DNA of 64,000 bases, taken from NCBI GenBank assembly GCA_008694505.1, contig VZDJ01007747.1:30298574-30362573 (forward strand), read 5' to 3'. The notes beneath the pieces are model-generated. The model had not been told where the DNA came from. It saw only the letters and a program-made list of their open reading frames with translations, and did no database searches. Position numbers and translations under genes: made by a program. This document shows positions 1 through 13,100 of the stretch, one piece after another (position 1 is the stretch's first letter; every line of letters begins with the position of its first letter). The DNA comes from Cyanoderma ruficeps. Lineage: Eukaryota; Chordata; Aves; Passeriformes; Timaliidae.

Positions 1-2788
1 CTGTAATCTATCCCATCTCAGCCTCTCAGTTTGCCATTGTGATTTATTCGGAATCTTTGGCACTTGGAAAAGAAAGTATCTAAAAATACAGTGCCTGATT
101 GCTTCACTGTTTCATAGATATGTGCATTCCTGCCAGGCTGTGCTACTATCTTCTCCCCATCCCCCTCCCCAATTCTGCTTGTTCTCTCTTTCTTTCAGGT
201 ACCAAAATAGACAGTAATTGAGCTCTTCCTTGCCAAACAAATGCTGGCCATTTATTGTCTCCTATGGGCAAAGGCCATTACGCCTATTTGGGATGAGGAA
301 GAAAACATGAGCAAACGTTTGTGGTCTTGGAAGTCAAGGACCTAAATCCATATTTCAGTAGTTGTAGTTAACACAGTCTGAACCAAGTGGGATTCCCTTC
401 TTTATTAGCACACACTTCGATTAATAGGCTTGGGCCTGTTCTGGGACGTAAGAAGTGCAGATACAAAACCTTCATTATTTGGAGCACAGTGTGGCAGTGC
501 AGGTGGAGGTGGTTAATGGGATTGTTTGTCTCTATATAATATTTGGCCTGAACTGTAATGTATGACTGCATCAAAAGTAAATGGACAATAGTTTGACCTA
601 GGCATTAATTTTTTTGATAGCATTGTCCTTTCAGAATCCTGTGGGGTTTTTTTTGCAAGGGCTTTGCTTTCCATTGTTTTTATGGCTAAGTATTATTTGG
701 GCCAGATTTCCCACTGAGTACACCAGGCAGAATGTGGATGAGAAGTGAAACTGTATGGAATATATGTGTTTTGAAGCCTATAGAACTGTGGAAAACATGG
801 AATTCAATAATCCAATTATTCTGTGATGTTCTAAATTATTAGTTTGTAATTATATTATAGTAGTCTTAGGATCATATAGATCATGGTTCGATTTTATTTT
901 TCCTCATCATTTTCCATTCTCACACTCTATAGGAAAGGTAATTTCTGTGTTATCACCTTCATGCATGCAGCAGCAGAGGTGGCTGGGCTCTAGATTTACT
1001 TCTATGAGTGTGGGAGATCTGTAGACAGCAATAAACTGGCAGCAGTTTAAAATACATGGTTGTGTTGAAAATATATTGAATCCATTCACCTCTAAGAATA
1101 AACCCAAACACAGAATAAAAGCTATATATCTGAGCTCATACTGTGTTTTATTTCTGGCAGCCCAGCAGAGACTTAATATGGTATTAAAAGGAGCTCTCTG
1201 TCAGAGGTCTGAAAATAAATATAGTGTTTATCTTTTATATTCTTTTTCACCTCTAAAACAAATTTCTTTAGAGATACACTTTATAGTTGTGATCCCCTGT
1301 TATATGTTTATAATTTATACTGCACTAACACAAACAGTGGTATGAAAGTCATAGATGCTTATGTGTCCACTGGAGAAAGGAACTACAGGTGGAAGGCATG
1401 ATAATAGACAATTTTAAAATATAGATACTTTGCCGTGTTCAGAAAAATGATGCATTTAAATGTTTGGATTTTATTGTAGAAGATAATATCTTTGTTTGTC
1501 TACCAGGTATTTTTCCCCATATAATGCATAATCCCCAAGCACAGTTAAATGCCCAGCACTACAGAGCACATTATAGCCATGTGCCACAAAGTTGCCAAGT
1601 GGTGACAGCATAGAAAAGAATTATTCCAACTCAGAATGTCCTAAGACATAGACTTCAAGGTGGATGATCTGTATCATGCAGTCAGTAAGAGAGGGTTTGC
1701 TATTTTATTGACAGGTAAAAAGCCTCCCCAGTTTTACTGATAAAGTTTTCTTGTTCTAGTTTTCAGTTACCTCTCTGTATCTCCAGAAAAATATATTATG
1801 AATATTGCTTTAGTTATTAAGCTTTAGTAGAGAAAATCTTATTCTTATCTTTTGAATCAAACATTTGTTAATCATCCAGAAGGAACATTTAGGATTTATT
1901 AGAAAGGTAAACAGTAGCCATAAAGTGTGATGATAAAGACCAAGAAATGCCTTTTATGTGTGTGGCTTTAGTGGTATCTGAGCAAGTGGACTCTGGGGTC
2001 TGCTGTTCTGTTACCTTTAGACAGAGATAATTGAATCCTGTTTATCTTAAAATCAGTAGGAGAAAAATCCTTAAAGAGTAGTCTATTGAAGCGACATAAC
2101 AGATGTATATCAAGGTTATGCAGCCATAGATTCATGTTTTGCTTCATTGTGTGCTGGTAGCAATATGATATGTGTTTCCTTACATCACCACAGGTCCTGA
2201 GTTTTGACAGTGTAGCTGGTTTTAACCAGGGGATACCCAGATGTCCTTAATCATTCTGACTGTTGACTTATATTCTAATGCTCAGTATGTGAATTGTATA
2301 CTGCATGTCTTCTGATTCACTCTTTCAATTCTGTGTATTATTTTCCATGTTGATTTATGGACTTCTGAGGTTATTGTGTTTTCTGATGTGATGTTATAAA
2401 AAGTATCACCTGTTGTAATGCTATCAGTAAAGAAAGATAAATCTAGATTGTTTGTTTGGGGTGTTGTGTGGTGGCAGCATCCACCTGCTGGCAACTAAAA
2501 CAAGCATACCTACATTAAAATTCATTGTTATTTTTAAAAACGTACTGTAATTGACACACACACACACTTAGGTGCTGCACTTATTTCTGCACAGCCTACC
2601 AAATCCAAGATGTCTAAGAAAAAAAATAAATAAAGTAGATATGCAAGTTATGAGGATCTGCAGTATGATTAAAATACAGAGAATTTCATGCTATTGTTTC
2701 AGTAACTAGGTCTACTTTATAGACTGCATTGTTCTTTGATCTTTGTTGTGGTAATGAAGTGGGGTTTCCCAGTTTGGGTTTTTTTTTG
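1..2788. other. Non-coding AT-rich stretch
   Basis: No gene is recognised here. Open frames do not exceed 90 codons on either strand, have no recognisable domains, and lack paired splice signals. The only ordered sequence is a short (CA)7 run near 2554-2567. No CR1, LTR or SINE relic could be identified by eye. It could be intergenic or intronic; sequence alone cannot separate these. Confidence 0.6.
2554..2567. repeat. (CA)7 microsatellite
   Basis: About seven uninterrupted CA dinucleotides sit in otherwise single-copy sequence. The array is short and probably only weakly polymorphic. Confidence 0.8.
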
Positions 2789-2815
2789 NNNNNNNNNNNN
2801 NNNNNNNNNNNNNNN
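2789..2815. other. Assembly gap (27 N) in a T-tract
   Basis: A run of 27 Ns is bordered on the left by a run of T ending in one G and on the right by 12 Ts. A homopolymer on both sides suggests that sequencing or assembly failed in a long poly-T or T-rich tract, rather than that a large insert is missing. The true length is unknown. A retro-element tail or a longer microsatellite may be hidden here. Confidence 0.95.
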
Positions 2816-3590
2816 TTTTTTTTTTTTGGAATATGCCACACTGTGCATTTTCTTCCCAGCCTACCTTCCAGAACAGGGTAAATGAGAGAAGTACCTCTGT
2901 GCCTAGGATCTATCTGCTCACTATGTTGTTTGCTTCAAAGGTGTTGCTTTCAGCCTTCTTTGCTTGGTAGATGGGGAAGAGGAGCGCAAGGAGCAGGGTG
3001 AGTTTGGTAGACAGGTGATAGGTGTTGCCCTTTCTGCCTTCTTTTATGTGATGGTGATAAACCTCTTTGCAGGAGGTTGACACCTCCAACTCTCTCCAGC
3101 AATGGCTTCTGCTTCTGCTTGTCACTTGGAAGCACATGTGAATTTCTCAGCTAAATGAGCACTTTCTGACCTTTTTTGCATAATCTTTTTCCTCAGAGGG
3201 ATGTTATTTTTAGGTTACACGCCTCTTTCTTGGTTGCTTGATTATCAGTCAAAGGAGAGGAGAGTAGGTGATGCATCTAGTGGAACTGGTGGTCTCTAGT
3301 GCATGTTTTATGAAACATAATTATGATAGACTGGAGGAAAAATAGCAAGTGGAGGTTAAAGTGAAGAGGAAACATACATGGCTGAGGGTGTAGTGATATA
3401 GTTCTTTACATGGCAGAGGGGCTGTAAAGTTTCTCCCAGTACCCGAAATCTACTAAAAATATGAACTAGCAGGACCTAAAATTAGACACTTACATACCTT
3501 GCTTAATTGCTTAACTTGCAGGGTTGAACAGTATTTAGACATTATTTTGACTCATGAAAATACTTGTGTCAGCTACATCTTTTGTTTCCA

Positions 3591-3640
3591 TTCAGCTAAT
3601 TTTCTAATACTAAAATTCAGCTAATTTTCTAATGCTAATT
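3591..3640. repeat. 25-bp tandem duplication (2 copies)
   Basis: A 25-bp unit beginning TTCAGCTAATTTTCTAAT occurs twice head to tail (3591-3615 and 3616-3640). The copies differ at only a few positions towards their ends. It looks like a local slippage or tandem duplication, with no sign of function. Confidence 0.8.
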
Positions 3641-4704
3641 TTGTGTTTCAATACAGACTTACAAAGATCTCTTCCTGTATCGAAAGTCTGTGAGCCACCC
3701 CAGAATTTCTGAGAATCAGTACCTTTTTTAGTTCCTGAGAGATGGGAGGTGTTCAGCTGAAATCCCATATTGTACTAAAAAAACCAAGTATCTACTCATA
3801 ATTTAGCTGTATGTTTTGCTTTGCCACAGTTTAAAACCAACTGCCTATACTTAGAAATGCAAAAGTAAGACTATTTTGACCTGTTTAGAGAATAAAACTA
3901 TCTAAAAGATGTCAGTAAATTTCTAATGTCTTATTAAGCAGTGGTTTATCAGCAGTCACTTTAATCAACAACACTTAAATTACTGCGAGGCTGACAATCT
4001 GTTAGGACTTTTTCAATTAAAGAATTCAGAAGAAAGAAGAAGCAGCAGCTTTTTTTTGGTGTATTTTTCTTTCCCTTTCCAGAACCCAAAGCATTAATAG
4101 TGTGTTTTCATGTTAAACCTTTTCACAAAGAATACGTACAGGAATGCTGTTAGTTAAGTGACTAATTCCTCCGTGAAAATGAACAAGAAAAAGTTGATGG
4201 CGTTATCAAACCACTATTTGGTAGGTGGCAACTCACGATGCTGACTGTGGAGATGGTATACTTTCCATTCTGCAGGTGTAGTGTTAGAGGAAATGAGTAT
4301 GCAGTAATGAACACAGTTCATTAGGTAGTTTCTTGTTGCAGTAACACAGAATGTTTTGTGTTCTGAGAAGGGTGTGTGTGTATTGGTTAAATGCACCTTT
4401 ACACTTAAACAATTCATATAGATCTTCTGGATCCATCCGTGCCTGTTTCATTATGATTGAATGCTTGATCTTGCAGCAGTAGCAGTTCAGTGCAGTGTTT
4501 GTAGCTGAGGATCATCCTGTTATACTTAAGAAAGGCACTTACTCATAAATGCTTGAACAGTTGACTTTAGTCCTTCAGATTCTGAAACTTTGTACAGAGA
4601 AGGGAAGAAACAAAGCTTTTGTCTCTTCCTGCATAGTCCATAATTTCATAAGCCAAGAATGGGGCTGTAGGGGATACCCAACTATATTGACAATACACCT
4701 TGTA

Positions 4705-4745
4705 ATGCTAATATAATACAATCTTATCATGCTAATATAATGCAA
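4705..4745. repeat. 24-bp imperfect tandem duplication
   Basis: The motif ATGCTAATATAAT occurs at 4705 and again at 4729, a 24-bp period, and diverges afterwards. This is a simple local duplication in AT-rich DNA. Confidence 0.7.
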
Positions 4746-7639
4746 AAGAATACAAGAATATGAGAAGCAAGTAGAGGTATCAAAAGAGAGCCTGTTTACC
4801 TAGTCAAAATAATGGACAGTATTTCTAATCCAAATCACCAAATCTACAACTTTTGAGAGTCGGTAATTATTTGTTTTCTGGGAAACAAAACTTCCTCAAG
4901 GAACGCTGAGATTTTTGTGTAGTATCTTCATTTGAGAAACTTTCATGATAAGAAAAAAATCCTACCACTGACAGAGTTGTGACTTTTCTGGCTGAGGACA
5001 AAATAAATAGACATAAACTCAGTCAAGTTTACGTGTTTATATTTGTCTTGGAATGCTAGGCAGACAGTGACTAACCAGGCTGACTGCATACAACTGTGTG
5101 TAATCCATACAGCCTGCTCAGGGCATAAGACTGATACAAAAGCCAGCTCAAAAATTCTATTTCATTGGATTCCATTTGTACTTTTGAACTAAAAGCAATA
5201 AAACCCATGGAATAATATTTTGGAGGAGAAGTTGAGAAGTCTCCCTTTTTTTCCTGATTCCCCAGGGCAGGATCAAATATTCATATTCTGGTTCAGATGG
5301 CTTTTTGCTCAGTGTACTTAAATTTCACAACTACTGAGTGCTTTATGACATTGCTGGTTAATTTATTCCAGAATTCATCTTTCCTGATACAAACTGTTTC
5401 CTAGTCCTAAAGTAAATCTTCTTACATTTAACACCTGGTACCCAAAATGTTTTGGGTGATTTTATAGTACTGAGTTGGACAAAAACTTTCTTTGGTATGT
5501 GTTAGATTTTTGTCTTGTTTATAGTTTGAAGTCTGAACTGCTGTCCCTTCCACAGCAGCCTTCCATTTGTCCTCAGCCTGTGATTAACATGTTCAGCAGT
5601 GGCAGACTTCCCAGACAACTTCCCAGTTGTCACCTAAATATTTTTTCTCCATTATGTTCGAACAAGATAGGTAATTTCTTTGGAAGTTTACTTGACGAGT
5701 TTGAAATCATCCTTTACAAATGATAACTATTTTTTGAATGTTGCTTTTTATCTTCTAACTTTCAAATTTGTTGGAAGCTTACTGACTATAGTGCTTATAA
5801 TTGGAAAATTAAAAGTAGGGTAAAGATTTCAACTTGCCTGCCTCTCACAAAGGAGAGATTCCAGCTTCCTGTTGCTGGTAATTTTTCTCATCCTACAAGA
5901 GCTTTTTAGGTTACTGCTTCCGTGGAGATGAGATCAGCTGCTCCCAGTTTGTGCTGGGATTAAGTTATGCTCTTGCAGTGCATAACTCTTTGTATGAATC
6001 CATTCTCAAGAATTTGGGATGAAGTAGGAATCATGGTCTTGCGAGAAATAACAATCATCAGCTTTCCTTCATCTCTATGGGAAGCTTGATGGAAGGCTGT
6101 GTGGATTCTCAAGGGCCTCCAGAACTTCTCTCTTTTATGATCTGAACAGATATTCCAAATAAATAAAGAAGCACAGCTTTAACTTGCACTGCTTTCCAGC
6201 TATTTATTGCATTTGATTCTTCAGAAAGAAAACTTTGTCAGTGACCCTTTTATGAACTCTATCTTTTCTAAGAATATTTTATCTCCTGAACATTTGATAT
6301 GTAGCATGAACTTAGTTCTTTCTTTCATAAATAAAAACTGAAGACAGTTACTTTAAACAATTTTTTAACGTGAAAAGTCAATGTCACAGGCAATAGCAAA
6401 GCTTTTGAAGTTTCAAGCATTTCTTATTCAGATTATTTTTATCAGTGCTGTACCATCTCACACTTGATAAGATGTGCCTCCGCTTTTATGAGTGTCTTTA
6501 CTAAATGCTATTCTAATGATAAAATAGGGTGTGCTCATTCCTCTCATTTTTCAAGGCTGATGTATCTAGGAGGCTTTAATCAAGAAGATGTCATATATTT
6601 TAACTTTTATACCAGCTTAAGCTTTTCTAGTTATGCTTTTTGGTGTGCATACTCCAAAAGTGTTTAACTTTTGTCCACTGCCTGATTAAAATCACCATTA
6701 GAATGGCACTTGCATACAAATGACCATAGAGAATTTATTATCTGTCTTTTCCAAATTCATTTTTATAGTCTGATAGATTAGGGATATGGTTCTTTAAGCT
6801 TGTAGCTCCAGGAGAGTTCTGTGATAGCTGGTCTGTGGATGTTAATAAATTAAACTGCGTGTTTGACTTCAGTTGTGAGATGTGATAAAGCTGTTTTAAC
6901 GAGCCCAGGCAGAAGCTTTTATCAGGCAGTCCTCTGGAGGCAGGGAGCTGGTGCTCTGGCTTTATACCAATCAGCATTCCTTGCTTTGGCTTTGATGAGA
7001 AAATGTCACACTGGATTTTTATATGAATATATAACATCATCTTCTTTTCTGTGTTCTTTGGGAACTTCGCACTGTTTTGATCAACAGTTACTTTGTTAAC
7101 ACCCATCACAACCAGTCTATTTCATACATTGTATGTCTTTGTCTTCATATAATTTATTCTCCCTCTGAATTTTATGTTAAATGTTCTACAAGTATACCAT
7201 TCTCGTACTGCCCTTTTCCTTCAGAACAATTTTGTTAGACGGTTGACCTTAGCTGGAAATAAAGTGTGCAGTGAGTTCTATTTGTTGTATCTGTTTCTGT
7301 GTAACTTTTTATTAGTCTACTCATTAGCCTTTTGTGAAACTGTTAAGCCAGTAATATACCTTTGATAGTACTGTGATGGAGAGAACTACATTATTCTTGG
7401 GTGATAGGATCACAGTGCTTTTTGATCAGAATTGTCACCACCTGAAATTACTGGACGCTTTCTGAAGTCTTGAAGAATAATTTGTAAGTGATAGAGAAAT
7501 GAAATTGAGAAATCTTGTGGGAAAAAATTGTTACTTTGCTGTTACTTTGTCAGTCTAGGCATTTGGGCTATGCCTATATATGGGAATCGGTAGCTCCGAA
7601 AGACAGGGGGAAACTGGGTGACTGAGTAATAATGAGTAA

Positions 7640-8052
7640 GAATTTTTACAGAGTTCTTCGAGTGACCGAGACATGGACTCAGCAGGGAATCTGAATTGTT
7701 TATTCAGAAGAGACAAGCTGGTTTTATACACTTTTCAAGGCACAATGTTTCCTTACATGGTAATTCTCTCTATGCGACCTATCCCGTGTTGCAACATCAG
7801 CAACACGAGTTCCAAGTGTGCCTTATGTGGGGTAATCGTGCTGTTCACTGTCGGGCAGCTTCCAGCAGGCTCCTCTCTGTGGGGCACCTCCTCCCCCAAG
7901 GTCAGACAGAGACGAGCCTGTCTGTGCCCCTCTGTGCCCCCCTGTGCCACCATGTGCCCTTCTGTGCCACCGTGTGCTCCTTTGTCCTGCCATGTGCTTC
8001 TGTAGGCGCATCCCACTGCCCGCAGCCCAACTCCATCCCATTTCTTCCTACA
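7640..8052 (-). mobile_element. Solo LTR-like element of an avian endogenous retrovirus
   Basis: Read on the minus strand, the block has the layout of a retroviral LTR. A GC-rich U3-like segment begins near 8052 with TGTAGGAAG. It is followed by a TATA-type box (7722-7729, TTTTATAC on the plus strand), an AATAAA signal about 18 bases further on (7699-7704), and a short R/U5-like region. An AATAAA close behind the TATA box, ahead of the expected cap site, is an arrangement known from alpharetroviral-type LTRs. No gag, pol or env sequence and no second LTR was seen nearby, so a solo LTR is the simplest reading. The TG edge at 8052 is plausible. The other edge is uncertain, between about 7560 and 7660, and I found no clean target duplication. 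The 100- to 130-codon frames here are by-products of the GC-rich U3, not genes. Confidence 0.55.
7919..8000. repeat. 10-bp minisatellite inside the LTR U3
   Basis: Eight consecutive 10-base units have the core TCTGTGCCCC or CATGTGCCAC. The first two are identical and later ones diverge progressively. The array lies in the part of the LTR-like element corresponding to U3, where short repeats can carry transcription-factor sites. The period is exactly 10 bases over 7921-8000. Confidence 0.85.
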
Positions 8053-9606
8053 GAGTCCCACTTCAGACTGATGCTAGTCTAGTTCAATTGACTAAATGCC
8101 TGCTAATATTTGTAGTGCATTAAGTGAGCTTCTAGAACCCATCTTCCCATGTAGTTTCACATAAAATAATCTGTGTATTCCAAGTGCGTTTCATGATGTG
8201 AACCATTAGGTGACTTGAGAAAGCACGTTCCTGAATGGAAAAGCTAGTATGTCCACATGTCACACAGCACTCTGGGAGCTTTTTCATTCTCTGGGACCCA
8301 AAAGTTGTGTGAGTTTGTTTGAACATTTTTGTCTCTTCAGCAGAATTCAAATATGATCCTTTCTATCTCAGGGAATACTTAGGGAATCATGCTAGTATTT
8401 TAGGGTTTTTTTTTCCAAGATTAGGCTTACTTATTTTAGAATTTACTATATTAATACCCTCAAAATTGTGTCTTTTTAGGACCTAATTTTCTGGGAGAGA
8501 TTTTCTTAACATCTAATCACCATCATCAAGCATCAGCATCATTATGCAGGAGCTGCTTCTCATTTTCTCATAGAGAATGATTTCTGATGGCATTTCTGCC
8601 ATCACTTGCCTGATTGACAATTTGCAATTAATTCTTATTGTGTGTATTCAGGCTGCTCGTTTAGTTGTGACTGGAAGAGCACATGTGCAGAACATATTAC
8701 AGAACTGCCATCAGTGAGATGCCTTCTTCAATAGGAAAATGTATAACTGTGTCAAAAATAAACATCACAGAGTTTAAAAGCAGAATACCTATGTGCTAGA
8801 GTTTCAGTGCTGAACTTGGTAAATACACTGTCTTACGTTGGCTGTTTGCAGACAGTTCTGCAACTGGATGCAACACACCCTGGTAACTTCTTGTAATTTC
8901 TGTGTTTCAGGATGCTGTTGCTTGTCCAGAGAAAATATAAAAGATGAGAAAGAAAATTAGATCAGTAGCACTCCAAAAAGTATAACCCTGCATGAAAGTT
9001 GGCTATTTTTATAAATCAGTTTGTTGTGGCACCAGGGTTGGAACTTTGAGAATAGTGGGCCAAAGTACAGCTTGTTGAATGTTTCAAGACTGTTTTCAAG
9101 TACTTTTAGAGTTGGAACATATGCACTGGGTGGGGTTTTCCTTGCACACCCTGGCTTTGAAATCTAATATTATCACTGTTTGTTATAGAAATAGCCACAA
9201 AGCCAAATTAACCTAATTTTATATTTGTCAAATTTTCATGCTGAATAACTACACCTCACAATTTCTTTCTAAGTTAAGGAATCAAATTTATATTCAGAGT
9301 GATTATACCTCTTTTAAATGTTACTAAATTGCTTCTAAATCAAATTATTTCAAGGATGATGCAACTACCAGATTTATTCTTAGCTCATGTGAGTACCTTC
9401 TCAGCCTACTGCAAAAAATAAGTCTGCATGTATTTGAAATCTCAAATACATGCAGACTTATCTTCCATATTCAGTTTACTTATGAAAAATCACACAGGCT
9501 TATTTTTCCCAGAATCTTATTATGGAAAGGTTTTCTGTACTAGAAGGGAAAAATAGAAATTATTAATGGTAATTTCTTGAAGTTTGGAAGTGACTGAGAG
9601 TTTCTA
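8053..9606. other. Non-coding stretch
   Basis: No gene or recognisable transposon was seen. The sequence is AT-rich, with a small CAT-rich patch near 8520. The one striking structure is the hairpin at 9418-9461, listed separately. Confidence 0.55.
9418..9461. repeat. Perfect inverted repeat, 20-bp arms, 4-nt loop
   Basis: The left arm 9418-9437 (ATAAGTCTGCATGTATTTGA) is exactly reverse-complementary to 9442-9461. The loop is AATC. Pairing stops abruptly at both ends. The loop is too short for a typical microRNA precursor. A recent templated inversion, or a snap-back artefact of library preparation or assembly, are the likeliest origins. Confidence 0.95.
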
Positions 9607-10122
9607 TTCTGCACTGGTGAGGTGACACCAGGAGGGAGGGAGTCCTGTGTCCAGTTCTGGGTTCACCAGTACAAAGGGCACACAGGCATAGTGGAACGAA
9701 TCCACCAAAGGTCCGTAAAGGTGATGATGGGACTGGAGCATCTGTCCTATAAGGAAAGGCCTGGGACTGTTTGGCCTGGAGAAAAGAAGGCTCAGGGAAA
9801 ATGTCATCAATGTGAATGAATACCTGAGGGGAGGGAGCAGAGAGGGTGAAGCTCTTTTCAGTGGTGTCCAGTGACAAGAGCAGAGCCAATGGGCACAAAC
9901 TGAAGCACAGCTCATTCTGAGCATGAGGAATGGGGGAGTGACCAAGCACTGGGCACGGGTTACCCATGGAGGTTGTGCAGTCTGCCTCCTTGGAGATATT
10001 CCAAAGCCATCTTCAGATAGTCCTGGGCAAACCTGCTTAAGGTACCCCTGCTTGCATAGGGAAGGTGAAACCAGATGCCCTCTGAAGGTATCTCCCACCT
10101 CAATTAATATGTGATGCTGAAA
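9607..10122 (+). mobile_element. CR1 LINE, 5'-truncated 3' fragment
   Basis: The fragment starts in the C-terminal part of the CR1 reverse-transcriptase ORF. The translated strand reads CVQFWVHQYKG, then RIHQRSVKVMMGLEHLSYKER, which matches the usual CR1 pattern of a VQFWAPQY-type segment followed by an ERVQRRATKM-GLEHLSYEER-type segment. It continues through the CR1 3' UTR, including a GGAGATATTCCAAAG segment near 9991-10005. The terminal octamer repeats have decayed to unrecognisable ATATGTGATGCTGA-like sequence. Frameshifts and stops break the frame, so this is a dead copy. The 65-codon frame at 9622-9819 is part of the relic, and the longer minus-strand frames are shadows. Confidence 0.9.
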
Positions 10123-13100
10123 TGGACAACACTTTTTTTTTTAAGAGAACATTAATTGTAAATAAATTTCTTACGACACTTGTGGGATTTTCTTTGTTCT
10201 TGCTTACATTTCTATCCACAGTTGGGTATATAGAAGTTACTTCAGGGATGGTTCTCACAGAAGAGAAGAGAAAACTGGTTGAATATTTTTAAGCAAATGG
10301 CAGGAAAGACTGTAGTTGCATATAAAATTGAAAGAGTGGTTCTGCAGTGTAAGATGCACTTAACCAGTAGTTCAGGGGTTGGAAATGATGTTCAGAGTTC
10401 AGATGTTCAGAGATTCAGTTCTCAGAGCACTGTGCAGACACAAAACATTCCCTAGTTTTCTTGAACATGTCCTCCAACATGTAAGCACTCAAGCATTACA
10501 TATTATTGCTGTGACCTATCTGAAAGTAATTTTTGGGAATGGACTGTTGTGTCAATATAATTTTCTTTTCTATTAAGACTCCTGCTAGTTTTGTATGCTT
10601 TAAAAGAGGAACTGTTCCTTCTGCCATGTCTCTAGAACATTTCTCTAGATCTGTCTGTTCAACCTTGTTGGTCATCTGTTTTCATGAAGAGCCCTCAGAG
10701 AGCATTAATAACTGGAAATTTGAGCCATTAGTGTGAAAATGTTGGATCTGTATGCATATGCACATAAAACATGAAAAGAATCAAAAATAATTGAATTTTC
10801 TGTTTCATTGTGTGGGTGTATATGGTACTTGATAGTGTTTTACATCTATAGTATCCATAAAAGAACTGAGAGGAAAAATAAAAATACTGGTGTGGGGTAA
10901 AATAAAGATACTGGGCTTTGCAGAATGTTTCCAAACCTGAGACTTGAATGTGTACTAAGATAACATTTTTTCTCAGTGAAGATGTAAACTAGCTTAGGGG
11001 TTCTGGAGTTCTTTCGTATTTTTCACTTTAAGTGATTTTGAAAGTTTCTTATGTGTTACAGCCCACAGCAGCAGCATCTAGAAATTACATAATGACCCAC
11101 TTTAGAAATGCAGTCAGAACAGATGCTGTAAGACTGCATTCACTCACATAGAGAAGATGTCTCCAGTCAAGTCAAAGAATTTTGCAGTTACTTGTTGAAA
11201 ACAGGGAGTTAGTTGCTCAGCTGAGCTCAGGTCAATATTTGCCTATTTTATAAAGAAAAATTTGGTGATTGTATCATAGTATAAATCAGAACAGTTTATT
11301 CTTCATCCTTACTTGAAAATACTGGATATTTTTACCTAACCTGAAGTTTTATCTGTAATGCCAGGTGGGATACTGATATCAAAATTATGGGTTTGTTTCT
11401 GGTTTTGTTTAGTTTTTTTTTTCTTTTAATGCTGATAGAAAAGTGAACCTGTAGTTCTTACACTTTATTAATAAAAGCTATTGGTAATGAAAAACATGTT
11501 AAAATATTTGAGGGAAAAGTGTGAGCTGAAATTTTTGTGCTTTTCAGAACTCTTCTGGTTAAACAAAAATGGTCCTTCATAGTATTTCATCATTCTTAAA
11601 ACACAGTATCAGCTTAACCTGCTTCCCATGCACTTCTTACATGGCTAAAATTAAGCAAAAACACCCCAACACAGACAAACCCCCCAAAAAAACCCTTTTA
11701 AACTTTTAAAAAGAGTTTCAGTTTAAAATTTTGTTTATCAAATTATGTTTTGTGTTGAAAGTAAACATAGGAAAATTACCCATTAGATTTTACAAACTCT
11801 AAGGAGTTTAAAAGCGATTGAATACTCTGAGATAGTTCTGACGGGCACATTAGCTCTGTAACACTTCTGAAGGCAAGACAGACTTTATTGAATGTCTTCA
11901 TTCTACATGTCTTGTACGAAAGATTCCAGTGGGCCTTTTGGTGAAAGCATCTTTCTACAATCTATTACACCTTGTCAATATTACACCAGTTAATTTAGTA
12001 GAGAGAAGATGTATATCCAGTCAGTTCAATAAACAATTTACTTATTATTCTCCTCCACATTTTTCCAAGTGAAAATAAAAAACAAACCGTTAATTTTCAA
12101 AAATGGAAATTAGAATTTTCATGTAATAAAACATGGCTGTAGCTGTACCTCAGATAAACCACTAAATGTGATAAGAATTAAAACCACGTAAAGAATATTT
12201 AGGAAATACTACACCTACTATCCTTGAGCTTTTGTATACGTGCCCTCAACCTATACTAGATCTACTAATCTGATACTACCTTTTGGCTAAAAAAGTTGAA
12301 CTAAATTGATCACAATAAGTATCCATTTGGTTTTAGTTTGCTTTTCTTTTTTAGATATGAATTAAGCTCAGAATGCTTCCTCTTTTTCACTGATTTTTTC
12401 TTTTGTTATTGTTTTTGAACATAAGAACTGCATAATTATATTATGAATGTTCATAACCCTTCCACACTTGGAGAGCCATTGGCATTTACTGACCAAACCT
12501 CCAGTAGACAACAGACTATCAGAGAACAGCTTCTCCCCAAGCTGGCAAGCCCCAGGTTCTTGGAATGTGCTGTAATTGCAGCAGAGAGCTCTGTGGTGCT
12601 GCTTGGTGAAGTCTCAAGAAATGTATGGCCAGGGATGGAGAAAGTGGTGTTAGTATTTTGCAGGGAGTAATGCAATTGCCTGGGACAGCTGTCATATTCA
12701 AACACACAAATTTTAAGTGCAGAGCACAGTGTGGGTGGTATTACAGAGACCCAAGATGAGTAAAATTATGTTTCTGGAAAACTCTACTGACTGCCACAAA
12801 GTGGTAGAGTGGATTTTTGGAACTCCTTTTCTGTCAACACCTTTATTTGATGGTGTAGTCATCCACAGGAGAGATAAGTCATAAAATCCAACTGAACTTA
12901 TCCCTGAAAATTAAAGATATTAAAAGTATTTTTGATTAGGAGAGAGCATTGCTCAGCTTCTTCAAGCTCCATGACATGATCATCCCTACAGAAGATGGTA
13001 ATCCATGCTGTAGACTGCAAGAAAAAGGTATTCAGAAGAGCCTGGTTATATTAGTTTGCTACCTTTTACCAGGTAAATGTAGAACCCCTTCAAGACCATG

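Larger units (their letters stand above)
2816..7560. other. Non-coding AT-rich stretch
   Basis: No gene is supported. Frames up to 123 codons occur (6738-7109, minus) but have no family resemblance and no start or splice context. Two short tandem duplications lie near 3591 and 4705. The patch at 6880-7000 is slightly GC-richer than its surroundings but holds nothing I can name. Confidence 0.55.

Noticed and set aside
6738..7109. 123-codon minus-strand frame opposite a 78-codon plus frame
   Set aside because: No recognisable family, both strands are open over the same stretch, and composition follows the local base content.
7673..8082. Overlapping 102- to 128-codon frames, proline/cysteine- or glycine/histidine-rich
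   Set aside because: They arise from the 10-bp minisatellite and GC-rich U3-like sequence. The peptide repeats mirror the DNA period.
9563..10098. 134- and 164-codon minus-strand frames
   Set aside because: They are antisense to a clear CR1 fragment on the plus strand and have no domain of their own.
12270..12300. CCTTTTGGCTAA word resembling the start of U2 snRNA
   Set aside because: Only about 12 bases match and the following sequence departs from U2. No snRNA promoter element was seen.
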